DNA of 37,630 nucleotides from Pseudonocardia sp. (GCA_025869365.1 JAOZVV010000075.1:1-37630); one strand, 5' to 3'. Counted from the first letter of the stretch, positions 17,892-25,616 are shown. Notes: generated by a model from the sequence alone, not told the origin. A program made the numbers and translations.

Positions 17892-18422
17892 CTCCCGGAC
17901 GTGGCCCGCGAGGTCCGTCCGGGAGTCCTCGGCGATCCAGCGCCCGAACGCGGTCCTGAAGATCGCGATCCCCGCCTCCGCCGCGAGGACCGCCGCCGGG
18001 TCCGGCACGCCGCGGCGGCGCAGCGCGGCCGCGACCGCCGCCGCCAGCGACGCGAGCTTGATCAGTTCCCGCTCCTGGAGCTCGATGTTCGCGTCGATGA
18101 CCTGCTGCCGGCGGCGGGCGCCGTCCCGCCGGTCCGCGAACAGCGAGTCGCCGACGGCCTCGAGGGCGGTGACGACCGCGGCGAGCGGTGCCGTCGAGGC
18201 GGGGGCGGCGCCGACGGACTCCACGAGGAGGTCGTGCAGCAGACCGGAGCCGCCGAAGAGGACCTCCCGCTTGTCCGCGAAGTAGCGGAAGAACGTCCGC
18301 TCCGTGAGCCCCGCCCGGGCGGCGATGTCCGCCACCGTCGTCCGGTCGAACCCGCGGTCGAGGTAGAGCTCGTGGGCCGCCTGCTCCAGGCGCGCACGCG
18401 AGTTCGGCTCCCATCGACCCAT
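17853..18422 (-). CDS. TetR-family transcriptional regulator
   Basis: A 189-residue repressor-type protein. The N-terminal helix-turn-helix is TTVADIAARAGLTERTFFRY (residues 28-47), followed by FADKREVLF and an all-helical ligand domain. The start is the ATG at 18422. A minus-strand TAGGAT (18434 to 18429) lies 7 bases before this ATG, so a leaderless transcript beginning at the start codon is likely. It is divergent from the NAD-dependent epimerase gene, and a twin 20-base repeat in between (18438-18488) is the expected operator. One copy adjoins the TetR promoter, so autoregulation is likely. Confidence 0.9.
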   Translation of the reverse strand: MGRWEPNSRARLEQAAHELYLDRGFDRTTVADIAARAGLTERTFFRYFADKREVLFGGSGLLHDLLVESVGAAPASTAPLAAVVTALEAVGDSLFADRRDGARRRQQVIDANIELQERELIKLASLAAAVAAALRRRGVPDPAAVLAAEAGIAIFRTAFGRWIAEDSRTDLAGHVRESLAELKAVTAGG

Positions 18423-18437
18423 GCACCGGATCCTAGC

Positions 18438-18488
18438 TGACGACAGTGACTGACATCCGGTGCTACGTTGACGACAGTCACTGACATC
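18438..18488. promoter_or_regulatory. Twin 20-bp direct repeats, candidate TetR operators
   Basis: Two copies of TGACGACAGT[G/C]ACTGACATC occupy 18438-18457 and 18469-18488 and differ at one base. They are 31 bases apart start to start, about three helical turns. Each copy has a CAGTNACTG palindromic centre. They fill most of the space between the divergent TetR and epimerase genes. One copy abuts the TetR -10 element and the other ends 15 bases before the epimerase ATG. Confidence 0.7.
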
Positions 18489-18503
18489 GTCCTGGAGGTC
18501 CTC

Positions 18504-19448
18504 ATGCGCGTCTTCGTCACCGGAGCATCCGGCTGGATCGGCTCCGCCGTCGTCCCCGAACTCGTCGGCGCGGGCCACGAGGTCGTCGGGCTCGCCCGTT
18601 CCGACGCCTCCGCCGCGGCCCTCACCGCGGCCGGTGCCGGGGTGTGCCGCGGAACGCTCGACGATCTCGACATCCTGCGCGGTGCCGCCGGCGCGGCGGA
18701 CGGCGTCATCCACCTCGCCTTCAAGCACGACATCGCCTTCTCCGGGGACTTCCAGGGCGCCACCGACGCGGACCGCCTCGCGATCGAGGCGCTCGGCGAG
18801 GGCCTCATCGGCACGGACCGGCCGTTCGTCCTGGCCTCCGGGCTCCTCGGTGTCGCGCCGGGGCGGGTCGCGACCGAGGAGGACGGGATCGACGTCCCGC
18901 CGCCCGTCGGGGCGGCGACCCGGCTGGACAACGCCCGGATGACGCTCGATCTCGCGGACCGCGGCGTCCGCTCGTCCGTCGTCCGGCTGCCCCCGACCGT
19001 GCACGGCGAGGGCGACAACGGCTTCGTGGCGGCGCTCGTCGGGATCGCCCGCTCCTCGGGTGTCGCGGCGTACGTCGGCGACGGCTCCTTCCGGTGGCCG
19101 GCCGTGCACCGCAGCGATGCCGCGCACCTGTTCCGCCTGGCACTGGAGAACGCCCCCGCCGGATCGGTCCTGCACGCGAACGCCGAGGAGGGCGTGCCGA
19201 TGCGCACGGTCGCCGAGGTGATCGGCCGCCACCTCCGCCTCCCGGTGGAGTCGATCTCCCCGGACGTCGCGGCCGGGCACTTCACCTGGCTGGCGGGGAT
19301 CCTCGGGACGGACAGCCCCGCGTCCAACGCCCGGACCCGGGCCCTGCTGGGCTGGGAGCCGACCGGCCCCGGACTGGTCGACGACCTGGAGAAGGGCGCC
19401 TACTTCCTCGATCCGTCCCCGGCGTCCGGGCCCGGTTCCACCCATTAG
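18504..19448 (+). CDS. NAD(P)-dependent epimerase/dehydratase-family SDR
   Basis: A 314-residue extended short-chain dehydrogenase-like protein. The cofactor motif GASGWIG lies at residues 8-14 and the acidic/basic selector region in VVGLARSD. The canonical Tyr-x-x-x-Lys is not evident: the region after VLASGLLGVAPG reads ATRLDNARMTLDL, so catalysis may differ from classical SDRs, as in NmrA-like and related atypical members. The ATG at 18504 follows GGAGG at 18494-18498. It is probably controlled by the divergent TetR protein. The product and substrate are unknown; detoxification or redox sensing is possible. Confidence 0.82.
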   Translation: MRVFVTGASGWIGSAVVPELVGAGHEVVGLARSDASAAALTAAGAGVCRGTLDDLDILRGAAGAADGVIHLAFKHDIAFSGDFQGATDADRLAIEALGEGLIGTDRPFVLASGLLGVAPGRVATEEDGIDVPPPVGAATRLDNARMTLDLADRGVRSSVVRLPPTVHGEGDNGFVAALVGIARSSGVAAYVGDGSFRWPAVHRSDAAHLFRLALENAPAGSVLHANAEEGVPMRTVAEVIGRHLRLPVESISPDVAAGHFTWLAGILGTDSPASNARTRALLGWEPTGPGLVDDLEKGAYFLDPSPASGPGSTH

Positions 19449-19486
19449 CCTGGGGCCGGACACCGGCCACCCCGAGGAGGACCCCG

Positions 19487-19633
19487 ATGAAGCGGAACCT
19501 GAGCTGCCCGTGCGGCGAGCAGATCACCGGCACCGACGAGGACGACCTGGTCGAGAAGACACAGCGGCACCTCGCGGAGAACCACCCGGATCACGAGTAC
19601 TCGCGCGACGAGATCCTCTTCATCGCCTACTGA
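19487..19633 (+). CDS. Small DUF1059 protein
   Basis: A 48-residue protein matching the DUF1059 family in size and pattern. Cys7 and Cys9 (SCPCG) and His28 and His33 (QRHLAENHPDHE) form a plausible zinc-binding C-x-C...H-x4-H set. The ATG at 19487 has an excellent CGAGGAGGA ribosome site. It follows the epimerase gene by 38 bases on the same strand and may be cotranscribed. The function of the family is not known. Confidence 0.85.
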   Translation: MKRNLSCPCGEQITGTDEDDLVEKTQRHLAENHPDHEYSRDEILFIAY

Positions 19634-19695
19634 CCCGGCCGGGCCCGGCGGATCCGTCCCGGCTCCACGATCTCGTGCGGCGCCCCCGGGACGGC

Positions 19696-19717
19696 CCCGG
19701 TCGGCTCGTGCACCGGG
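19696..19717. terminator. Hairpin between convergent genes
   Basis: CCCGGT (19696-19701) and ACCGGG (19712-19717) form a 6-bp stem with a 10-base loop, ending one base before the O-methyltransferase stop codon read on the minus strand. It may help terminate the DUF1059 and methyltransferase messages. The stem is short, so support is modest. Confidence 0.3.
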
Positions 19718-19718
19718 C

Positions 19719-20708
19719 TCACGTCGTCGGACGGGCCTCCAGGACGTGCACCCCGGAGGCCGGGCCCGCCGTCGTCACGGCGACGAGCCGGAACCCGGCG
19801 GCGTCCAGCAGCGCCGCGAACTCGGCGCGGGTGCGTTCGCGGCCGTGCAGGAGCGTGAGCATGTGCAGGTCGATCCGGACCGCGGCCGGGTCGTCGGTCG
19901 CGCGCTCGGGCAGCAGCGCCTCGACGAGCAGCAGGGTCGCCCCGGCGGCCGTCGCGCACCGGCAGCGCTGCAGGATCGCCAGGGCCTCCGCGTCGTCCCA
20001 GTCGTGCAGGACCCGGGAGAGCAGGTAGGCGTCGGCACCGGGCGGGACGTGGGTGAAGAAGTCCCCGCCGACCCCGGGCACGGCCGCGCGGGAGACCACG
20101 TCCGGGCGGTCGAACAGCGTGCCGGTCAGGCCCGGGTTCGCGGCCAGGATCGCGGCGAGCAACAGCCCCGACCCCCCGCCGACGTCGACCAGGGTCGCGA
20201 AGCGGGAGAAGTCGCACGCCGCGACGACTGCTGCGGCCTCCCGTCGCGAGCGGGCGGTCATCGACTCCTGGAACGCCGCCTGCTGGGCGGGATGGGCGGC
20301 GAGATGGTCGAAGAACGGGGCCCCGTGGGTGATCTCGAACGGCGTGCCGCCCTCGCGGACCGCCCTCAGCAGCCCGGCCTGCGCGGCGTAGTAGAGCCGG
20401 CCCCTGGCCAGCACCGCGCCGTGCATCGACCTGGGATGGCCCGGCCGGAGCAGCTCGCCCACCGCGGTGAGCGCGAACCGGCGGCCCGGCCGCTCGTCGA
20501 GCACGCCCGCCGCGGCGAGACCCCACAGGACCCGGCCCAGGACAGCCGGATCGGCCCCCACCTCGGCGGACAGCTCGGCCGCGTCGCGGGCCCCGCCGCC
20601 GATCGCGTCGGCCAGGCCCAGCTCGGCGGCGACGACCAGCAGCTGGGTGTCCAGGTACCCGTCGACCAGTGCGGACAGCCTGCTCGCGGCGGACTCCGAC
20701 GTCGTCAC
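19719..20708 (-). CDS. O-methyltransferase, COMT-like
   Basis: A 329-residue class I SAM methyltransferase with an N-terminal winged-helix dimerisation domain (about 1-100; LGLADAIGGGARDAAELSA) and a C-terminal Rossmann domain. SAM motif I is TLVDVGGGSGLLLA, and the LLSRVLHDWDD segment contains the catalytic-type His and Asp pattern of plant COMT-like and bacterial antibiotic O-methyltransferases. The GTG at 20708 follows GGAGGGGGCGAGG; the frame is open upstream but has no comparable site. The gene stands alone, divergent from an IclR-like gene. It probably methylates a hydroxyl of a small aromatic or polyketide. A link to the PKS locus 10 kb away is possible but unsupported. Confidence 0.87.
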   Translation of the reverse strand: MTTSESAASRLSALVDGYLDTQLLVVAAELGLADAIGGGARDAAELSAEVGADPAVLGRVLWGLAAAGVLDERPGRRFALTAVGELLRPGHPRSMHGAVLARGRLYYAAQAGLLRAVREGGTPFEITHGAPFFDHLAAHPAQQAAFQESMTARSRREAAAVVAACDFSRFATLVDVGGGSGLLLAAILAANPGLTGTLFDRPDVVSRAAVPGVGGDFFTHVPPGADAYLLSRVLHDWDDAEALAILQRCRCATAAGATLLLVEALLPERATDDPAAVRIDLHMLTLLHGRERTRAEFAALLDAAGFRLVAVTTAGPASGVHVLEARPTT

Positions 20709-20892
20709 CCTCGCCCCCTCCCCAGGGTGCCGGACAGAGGCGTCGAGCTCCCCGCGGTGATACCTCGCAGCGCGTCGACATCCGGGACCTCGGCCGGGCG
20801 TCTCAGGCTGAGACCCTCGCCGCCACCGGCGCTCCGCGCGCAGTGCGACAGTCCGTGCAGAGCGCGACGAGGCGCCGATGGAGGTGCGGAAC

Positions 20893-21228
20893 ATGGGTGC
20901 TCCGGCTCGGTTCGAGCCCAGCGGGCTGATCGGTTCGGCACAGCGCGCCCTGCGGGTGCTCGAGGTGGTCGCGGCCGCGGGTGAGGCGATCACGGCCAAG
21001 GCGGTCGCCCGCCGCGCCGGCTACAAGCTCGGCACCACCTACCACCTGCTCAACACGCTGACCTACGAGGGCTATCTGGTGCGCGTCGGGCACGGACAGG
21101 GGTTCCGGCTCGGGGACAAGATCTGCGCCCTGACCGGGTCGCCGACGGGCGCCCCGCTCCGCTGCCACGCCTGCGGCGGGGCGGGGCCGCATCACGTGGA
21201 TGCGGCCCCGCACCGTCAGCGCTCGTAG
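20893..21228 (+). CDS. IclR-type HTH protein lacking the ligand domain
   Basis: A 111-residue ORF whose first 75 residues form an IclR-type winged helix (GLIGSAQRALRVLEVVAAAG, then AVARRAGYKLGTTYHLLNTL and the wing YLVRVGHGQGFRLGDKI). Full IclR regulators are about 250 residues with a C-terminal effector domain, which is absent here. The remaining residues (ALTGSPTGAPLRCHACGG onward) look unrelated and run through the hairpin at 21181-21211. The ATG at 20893 has GGAGGTG 6 bases upstream and is preferred to the ATG at 20878. It may be a truncated gene or a small stand-alone DNA-binding protein. The stop overlaps the convergent PEBP gene by 13 bases. Confidence 0.6.
   Translation: MGAPARFEPSGLIGSAQRALRVLEVVAAAGEAITAKAVARRAGYKLGTTYHLLNTLTYEGYLVRVGHGQGFRLGDKICALTGSPTGAPLRCHACGGAGPHHVDAAPHRQRS
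21181..21211. terminator. Perfect 13-bp hairpin between convergent genes
   Basis: GCGGGGCCGCATC (21181-21193) pairs without mismatch with GATGCGGCCCCGC (21199-21211) around the loop ACGTG. It lies inside the 3' end of the IclR-like ORF and ends 4 bases before the PEBP stop (minus strand). It is a good bidirectional terminator candidate, and its position inside an ORF supports that ORF being truncated. Confidence 0.7.
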
Positions 21229-21599
21229 ACCGCGGTGATGCGGGCCCGCGCCAGGGTGTGGCCGAAGAGCGTGAAGCCGAGGAACGCCGGCGTCACGCCC
21301 TTCGGGATGCCCAGCGTCGGCAGGTCCACCGCGTGCACCACGAAGTGGTAGCGGTGCACCCCGTGCCCTTCGGGAGGGGCCGCGCCGAGGTAGCGGACGA
21401 GCCCGGCGTCGTTGGGCAGGGTGATCGCGCCCTCCGGGAGGTCCGCGCCGCCTGCCCCGAAGATCCCGCTGACCTGCGCGCTCTTCAACGGCACGCCCTC
21501 GGCGACGTCCGTGCTGGTCAGGGTGAACACCGCGACCTCGGGCAGGAAGCCGCAGGGATCGGGCGGGGCGAGGGCTGCGGTGCCGCTACCGGTGCTCAT
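21216..21599 (-). CDS. PEBP (YbhB/YbcL-like) protein, apparently missing its core
   Basis: A 127-residue protein. The N-terminal part (FTLTSTDVAEGVPLKSAQVS) and the C-terminal part (HRYHFVVHAVDLPTLGI, then AFLGFTLFGHTLARARI) match the phosphatidylethanolamine-binding-protein family, whose bacterial members are about 155-180 residues. The central DPDAPTGxGFWHW-type segment, which forms the anion-binding pocket, is absent: the sequence jumps from SGIFGAGG to ADLPEGAITLPNDAG. The frame is intact, so this looks like an in-frame loss of roughly 50 residues. The ATG overlaps the GMC oxidoreductase stop by 4 bases, so it is still translationally coupled. It is likely non-functional as a classical PEBP. 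Whether it counts as a pseudogene is open. Confidence 0.72.
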   Translation of the reverse strand: MSTGSGTAALAPPDPCGFLPEVAVFTLTSTDVAEGVPLKSAQVSGIFGAGGADLPEGAITLPNDAGLVRYLGAAPPEGHGVHRYHFVVHAVDLPTLGIPKGVTPAFLGFTLFGHTLARARITAVYER

Positions 21600-23179
21600 A
21601 CGAGGGTCCTGTTCAGCTCGCGGACGATGAACTCGGCCTGCCGGACGGCGAGCGCGACGATCGTCAGCGTCGGGTTGGCGGCGGCGCCGGTGGTGAACTG
21701 GCTGCCGTCGGAGACGAAGAGGTTGGGCACGTCGTGGGCCCGGCCGTACCGGTCCACCACGCCGTCCCCGGGCCGCTCGCTCATCCGGGACGTGCCCAGG
21801 TTGTGGGTCGACGGATAGGGCGGGGTCTCGATGGTCCGCGTCGCGCCGACCGCCTTGTAGATCGCGGTGCCCCGGCCCAGCCCGTGCCGGCGCATCGCGA
21901 CGTCGTTGGGGTGGTCGTCGACGTGCACGTCGGCGACCGGCAGGCCGTGCGCGTCCGTGACGTCCGGGCTGAGCGTGATCCGGTTGTCCGCCTGCGGCAT
22001 GTCCTCGCCGATGATCCACATACCGGCGGTGTTGCGGTAGCCGTCGACGATCGCGGTGAGGTCCGGGCCCCAGTCTCCCGGCGCGACGAACTTCGCGAAG
22101 AACGCCGGGCCGAGCGCGATCGTCTCCATGTAGTAGCCGCCGGTGAACCCGCGGTCCGTGTCGAGGCGGGACTCGTCCGCGATCACGCCGGCCATCGTCT
22201 CGCCCCGGTGCATGTTCACCGGCTTGTCGAACTGGCCCCACGCGGTGGCCGTGGTGTGGCGCATGTAGTTGCGGCCCACCTGGCCCGACGAGTTCGCCAG
22301 CCCGTCCGGGAAGAGCCCGGAGGCCGAGAGCAGCAGCAGCCGCGGCGTCTCGATCGAGTTCCCCGCGACGCAGACGACGGCGGCGCGCTGGCGGCGCAGC
22401 GTCCCGTTGCGGTCCGTGTAGAGGACCCCGGTGGCACGGCCACGGCCGTCGTGCAGGATCTGCGCGACATGGCTGTCCGGCCGGAGGTCGAGATTGCCGG
22501 TCAGGGCCGCCTTGGGCAGCTCCGCGACCAGCGTCGACCACTTCGAGCCGTTCTTGTCGCCCTGGAAGTTGAAGCCGTCCTGGACCGTGGCGGGCCGGCC
22601 GTCGTAGGGCTCGGCGTTGGTGGCGTAGGGGCCGGTCGAGACCTTGGTGTAGCCGAGCTCGGCCGCGCCGCCCGCGAACACCTTGTAGTTGTTGTTCGCG
22701 GGCAGCGGCGGGCGCCCGTGCCGGTGGGAGACGCCCATCTTGATCTCGGCGCGGTCGTAGTAGGGCTCCAGCTCGGACAGCGTGATCGGCCAGTCCAGCA
22801 GCGAGGCGCCCTCGAGGTCGCCGTAGGTGGTGCGGGCGTGGAACTCGTGGGGCTTGAACCGGGGACACGCCCCGGCGCAGTGCGTGGTCGTCCCGCCGAC
22901 GGCCTTCACGATCCAGGCGGGCAGGTTCGGGAAGTCCTTCGCGATCCGCCAGCTGCCCGACGCGGTGCGCGGGTCCGTCCAGGCCATCTGCCCGAACGCC
23001 TCCCACTCGTCGTTGACGTAGTCCTCGCCGGTGAGGTGCGGCCCGGCTTCCAGCACCACGACCTTGATGCCGTTCCGGCACAGCTCGTTGGCCAGCGTCC
23101 CGCCGCCGGCCCCGGACCCGACGATGACGACGACGTCCTCGTCGTCGTGACCGAAACGGCTCGTCTCGAAACGGGTCAT
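21596..23179 (-). CDS. GMC-family FAD oxidoreductase
   Basis: A 527-residue glucose-methanol-choline family dehydrogenase or oxidase. The FAD motif GSGAGGG is at residues 21-27, the VGGTTTHCAGACPRF segment lies near the covalent/FAD-contact region, and the active-site pair is His459 (STHNLGTSRM) and Asn502 (AANPTLTIVA). It resembles the large subunit of membrane gluconate/sorbitol-type dehydrogenases. There is no signal peptide. The ATG at 23179 overlaps the stop of the small upstream gene, which resembles the gluconate 2-dehydrogenase subunit 3 family. Together they probably form a two-subunit alcohol or sugar dehydrogenase. The cytochrome subunit usual in that system is not encoded here. 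Confidence 0.87.
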   Translation of the reverse strand: MTRFETSRFGHDDEDVVVIVGSGAGGGTLANELCRNGIKVVVLEAGPHLTGEDYVNDEWEAFGQMAWTDPRTASGSWRIAKDFPNLPAWIVKAVGGTTTHCAGACPRFKPHEFHARTTYGDLEGASLLDWPITLSELEPYYDRAEIKMGVSHRHGRPPLPANNNYKVFAGGAAELGYTKVSTGPYATNAEPYDGRPATVQDGFNFQGDKNGSKWSTLVAELPKAALTGNLDLRPDSHVAQILHDGRGRATGVLYTDRNGTLRRQRAAVVCVAGNSIETPRLLLLSASGLFPDGLANSSGQVGRNYMRHTTATAWGQFDKPVNMHRGETMAGVIADESRLDTDRGFTGGYYMETIALGPAFFAKFVAPGDWGPDLTAIVDGYRNTAGMWIIGEDMPQADNRITLSPDVTDAHGLPVADVHVDDHPNDVAMRRHGLGRGTAIYKAVGATRTIETPPYPSTHNLGTSRMSERPGDGVVDRYGRAHDVPNLFVSDGSQFTTGAAANPTLTIVALAVRQAEFIVRELNRTLV

Positions 23180-23604
23180 GCCGAGGCCTCCTCGATCTGC
23201 GGTTCGGGCAACCAGTCCAGATCCGCGAATCCGCGGTCGACGTATCCGCCCTTGTCGAACGACGGTCCCTCGTAGCCGAGGAGGTCCCAGACCTCGTGGT
23301 CGTCGTACAGTTTCACCACGGCGATGTCGATCACCGAGCGGAAGAACGGGGTGTCCTGCACGGAGCGCAGCACCGCCCCCGCGGTGTCCGCGTCGAGATC
23401 GGCGAAGGGCAGGTCACGCAGCCGGTCCAGGTCGGCGAGTCCCTGCACGAGCTGGGCGAGCAGGCGGGGATCGGCGGCCGCGGCCGTCAGCACCGCGTCG
23501 ACCACCCGCTGGTAGGGGCCGACCGGGAACGTGTCGTGAGGGTAGGCGCGGCGGAGCACCGCGAGGAGGGTGCGGTGCGCGGCGGCGGACAGGAGCGCGC
23601 TCAC
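23176..23604 (-). CDS. Small partner of the GMC dehydrogenase (subunit-3-like)
   Basis: A 142-residue protein ending VWDLLGYEGPSFDKGGYVDR and DLDWLPEPQIEE, a pattern I associate with gluconate 2-dehydrogenase subunit 3-type partners of GMC flavoproteins, which act as chaperone or stabilising subunits. I chose the GTG at 23604 with AGGGA upstream. An in-frame ATG at 23664 would add 20 residues, but their codons (AGA, TCA, ACA, AAT) are far less GC-biased than the rest and look non-coding. No twin-arginine or Sec signal is present with either start, unlike the exported members. Its stop overlaps the GMC start by 4 bases. Confidence 0.68.
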   Translation of the reverse strand: MSALLSAAAHRTLLAVLRRAYPHDTFPVGPYQRVVDAVLTAAAADPRLLAQLVQGLADLDRLRDLPFADLDADTAGAVLRSVQDTPFFRSVIDIAVVKLYDDHEVWDLLGYEGPSFDKGGYVDRGFADLDWLPEPQIEEASA

Positions 23605-23711
23605 CGCGCGATTCCCTGTCCACGGTGACGGGTAATCGATTCTCGGGCATTTCGCATGACTCATGAATAGGCCCGCACCATCGCCGCGGCAATCCTGCGT
23701 ATTTCAGTCAC

Positions 23712-23724
23712 CGACAATATGTCG
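23712..23724. promoter_or_regulatory. Palindrome upstream of the GMC operon
   Basis: CGACAATATGTCG is a 5-3-5 perfect inverted repeat in an unusually AT-rich patch (about 23630-23750) about 110 bases before the start of the GMC small-subunit gene. The low GC of the patch and the symmetry suggest a promoter with an operator. No regulator is assigned. Confidence 0.35.
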
Positions 23725-23784
23725 AACTTTGCCGATCGGTGAAAAGAACGAGGCCCTCGCCCGTCCCGACGACCTCCCGGGGGC

Positions 23785-24621
23785 CTAGTCCGACCGGATC
23801 CTCATCCGGGCACCGCCCGGGCGCATCGAGCGGGGCACCGGGTCGGGGATCGCGGCGAGCAGGGTCTTGGTGTAGTCCTCCCGCGGCCCGGCGAAGACGT
23901 CCGCGACGGTCCCCTCCTCCACGATCCGGCCCTGCTGCATCACCGCCACCCGGTCCGCGATCACCTGGACGAGGGCCAGGTCGTGGGTGATGAACAGGTA
24001 GGACAGCCCCAACTCCTCCTGCAGGTCCCGCATCAGGTTGAGCACCTGGGCCCGGACCGACACGTCCAGGGCGGCGACCGGCTCGTCGGCGACGATCATC
24101 GCGGGCTCCGTGGTGAGGGCCCGCGCGATCGCCACCCGTTGGAGCTGACCGCCGGAGAGCTCCGTCGGGTAGCGCTGCAGCGCGCTCGTGGAGATGCCCA
24201 CCTTGTCCAGCATCTCCGCCGAGCGCCGCTCCCGCTCCTTCCGGCCGGTCCCGAAGTGGATCAGCAGCGGCTCCCCCACCGAGTCCCCGACCGGCAGGTG
24301 CGGGTCCAGCGAGCTGTACGGGTCCTGGAACACCATCTGCATGCGCAACCGCATCCGGCGCATCTCGGCGGCGGGCAGGGTGCGCAGGTCCGTCCCGTCG
24401 AAGCGGATGTTCCCGGCGTCCGGCTCGATGAGCCGCAGCACCAGGCGGCCCGTGGTGGACTTGCCCGCGCCGGACTCGCCGACCAGCGCCAGCGTCTCGC
24501 CCCGTTCGAGGCGGAAGCCCACCTCGTCGACGGCGGTGAAGCTCTCCTTCGTCCGGCCCAGCAGGCTGCGGCGCAGCGGGTAGCGCTTCACCAGCCCGTC
24601 GACCTCGAGCAGCGGGCTCAC
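23785..24621 (-). CDS. Oligopeptide-type ABC transporter ATPase (DppF/OppF-like)
   Basis: A 278-residue nucleotide-binding subunit of a peptide/nickel-type (family 5) importer. Walker A is GESGAGKST, the Q-loop QDPYSSLDP, the signature LSGGQLQRVAIARAL and Walker B MIVADEPVAALD, followed by the switch histidine in FITHDLA. It is shorter than usual DppF proteins (about 320-330 residues) because the Cys-rich C-terminal oligopeptide domain is missing. It ends soon after LLAAIPDPVP. The GTG at 24621 overlaps the DppD stop by 4 bases. It is the last gene of the operon that begins with the binding-protein gene at 30887. Confidence 0.92.
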   Translation of the reverse strand: MSPLLEVDGLVKRYPLRRSLLGRTKESFTAVDEVGFRLERGETLALVGESGAGKSTTGRLVLRLIEPDAGNIRFDGTDLRTLPAAEMRRMRLRMQMVFQDPYSSLDPHLPVGDSVGEPLLIHFGTGRKERERRSAEMLDKVGISTSALQRYPTELSGGQLQRVAIARALTTEPAMIVADEPVAALDVSVRAQVLNLMRDLQEELGLSYLFITHDLALVQVIADRVAVMQQGRIVEEGTVADVFAGPREDYTKTLLAAIPDPVPRSMRPGGARMRIRSD

Positions 24622-25616
24622 GGCTGCACCTCCGGGACGAGGACGCCGGGGAGGCTCAGCTCGCCCGTCCGCACGCAGCGGACCTCGTGGGCGTCGACCC
24701 GCTCCAGCGGGGGCGGGGCCGCGTCGCACCGGCCGGGCTCGGCGTGCGGACAGCGCGGGTGGAACCGGCAGCCCGCCGGGAAGGACTGCGGCGGCGGGAC
24801 GACGCCGGGGATGTCCACGAGCCGCCGCCCCTGCCCGACGACCGGGATCGCCCCCATGAGCCCCGAGCTGTAGGGATGCCGCGGGCCGACGAACAGCTCC
24901 TCGATCGGCGCCTGCTCCACGATCTGGCCCGCGTACATCACCGCGACCCGGTCCGCCATCTCCGCGATCACCCCCAGGTCGTGGCTGATGAGCACGATCG
25001 CGACCCCCGTGTCGTCCTGCAGCTCGCGGAGCAGCTCGAGGATCCGGGCCTGGACGGTGACGTCCAGCGCGGTCGTCGGCTCGTCCGCGATGACCATGGC
25101 CGGGGAGCAGGACAGCGCCATGGCGATCACGACCCGCTGGGCCATGCCCCCGCTGAACTCGTGCGGGTACTGCAGGGCCCGCTCCACCGGTCGCGGGATG
25201 TGCACGCGCTGAAGCATCTCCACGGCGCGGTCCCACGCGTCCCGCCGGGACGCGCCGGTGTGCCGGCGGACCGTCTCCGCGATCTGCTCGCCGACGGTGA
25301 ACGCCGGGTCCAGCGTGCGGCTGGCCTGTTGGAAGACCATGCCGATCCGCGCGCCCCGGATGTCCGCGAGCGCGTCCTCGTCGAGCACCGCCAGGTCCTG
25401 GCCGTCGAACCGGACGGCCCCGCTCACCCGGGCCCCCTGGGCCCGGGTGAGCCCCATGATCGACAGCGCTGTGACGGTCTTCCCCGACCCGGACTCCCCC
25501 ACCAGCCCGAGCGTCGTCCCGGCCGCGACCTCGAACGAGACGTCGTCGACGACGGTGCTCCAGGAGCGGCGCTCGGCGAAGGCCACGCTCAGGTTCTCGA
25601 CCGCGAGCAGGCTCAT
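24618..25616 (-). CDS. Oligopeptide-type ABC transporter ATPase (DppD/OppD-like)
   Basis: A 332-residue nucleotide-binding subunit. Walker A is GESGSGKTV, the Q-loop [10 protein letters not shown], the signature [15 protein letters not shown] and Walker [13 protein letters not shown], with the switch His in LISHDLG. The C-terminal oligopeptide domain carries the family's cysteine cluster in [15 protein letters not shown], which binds an iron-sulfur cluster in some relatives. The ATG at 25616 overlaps the DppC stop (ATGA). With DppF it forms the ATPase heterodimer energising uptake. Confidence 0.94.
   Translation of the reverse strand: MSLLAVENLSVAFAERRSWSTVVDDVSFEVAAGTTLGLVGESGSGKTVTALSIMGLTRAQGARVSGAVRFDGQDLAVLDEDALADIRGARIGMVFQQASRTLDPAFTVGEQIAETVRRHTGASRRDAWDRAVEMLQRVHIPRPVERALQYPHEFSGGMAQRVVIAMALSCSPAMVIADEPTTALDVTVQARILELLRELQDDTGVAIVLISHDLGVIAEMADRVAVMYAGQIVEQAPIEELFVGPRHPYSSGLMGAIPVVGQGRRLVDIPGVVPPPQSFPAGCRFHPRCPHAEPGRCDAAPPPLERVDAHEVRCVRTGELSLPGVLVPEVQP

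Noticed and set aside
18423..19463. Open extension of the TetR frame upstream through the epimerase gene
   Set aside because: The extension is antisense to a clear epimerase gene and crosses the operator region. TetR homology starts at the ATG at 18422.
23605..23664. ATG at 23664 as start of the small GMC partner
   Set aside because: The extra codons are AT-rich at third positions and include codons rare in this window. The GTG at 23604 has a purine-rich site before it.
23690..23700. AAATACGCAGG (minus strand) before the GMC operon as a further TACGCAAA box
   Set aside because: Only six of eight positions match, and there is no TTGACGCG element at the 90-91 base distance.
23751..23786. AGGCCC...GGGCCT as a terminator after the transporter operon
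   Set aside because: A six-base stem with a 24-base loop overlapping the stop codon is too weak to support.
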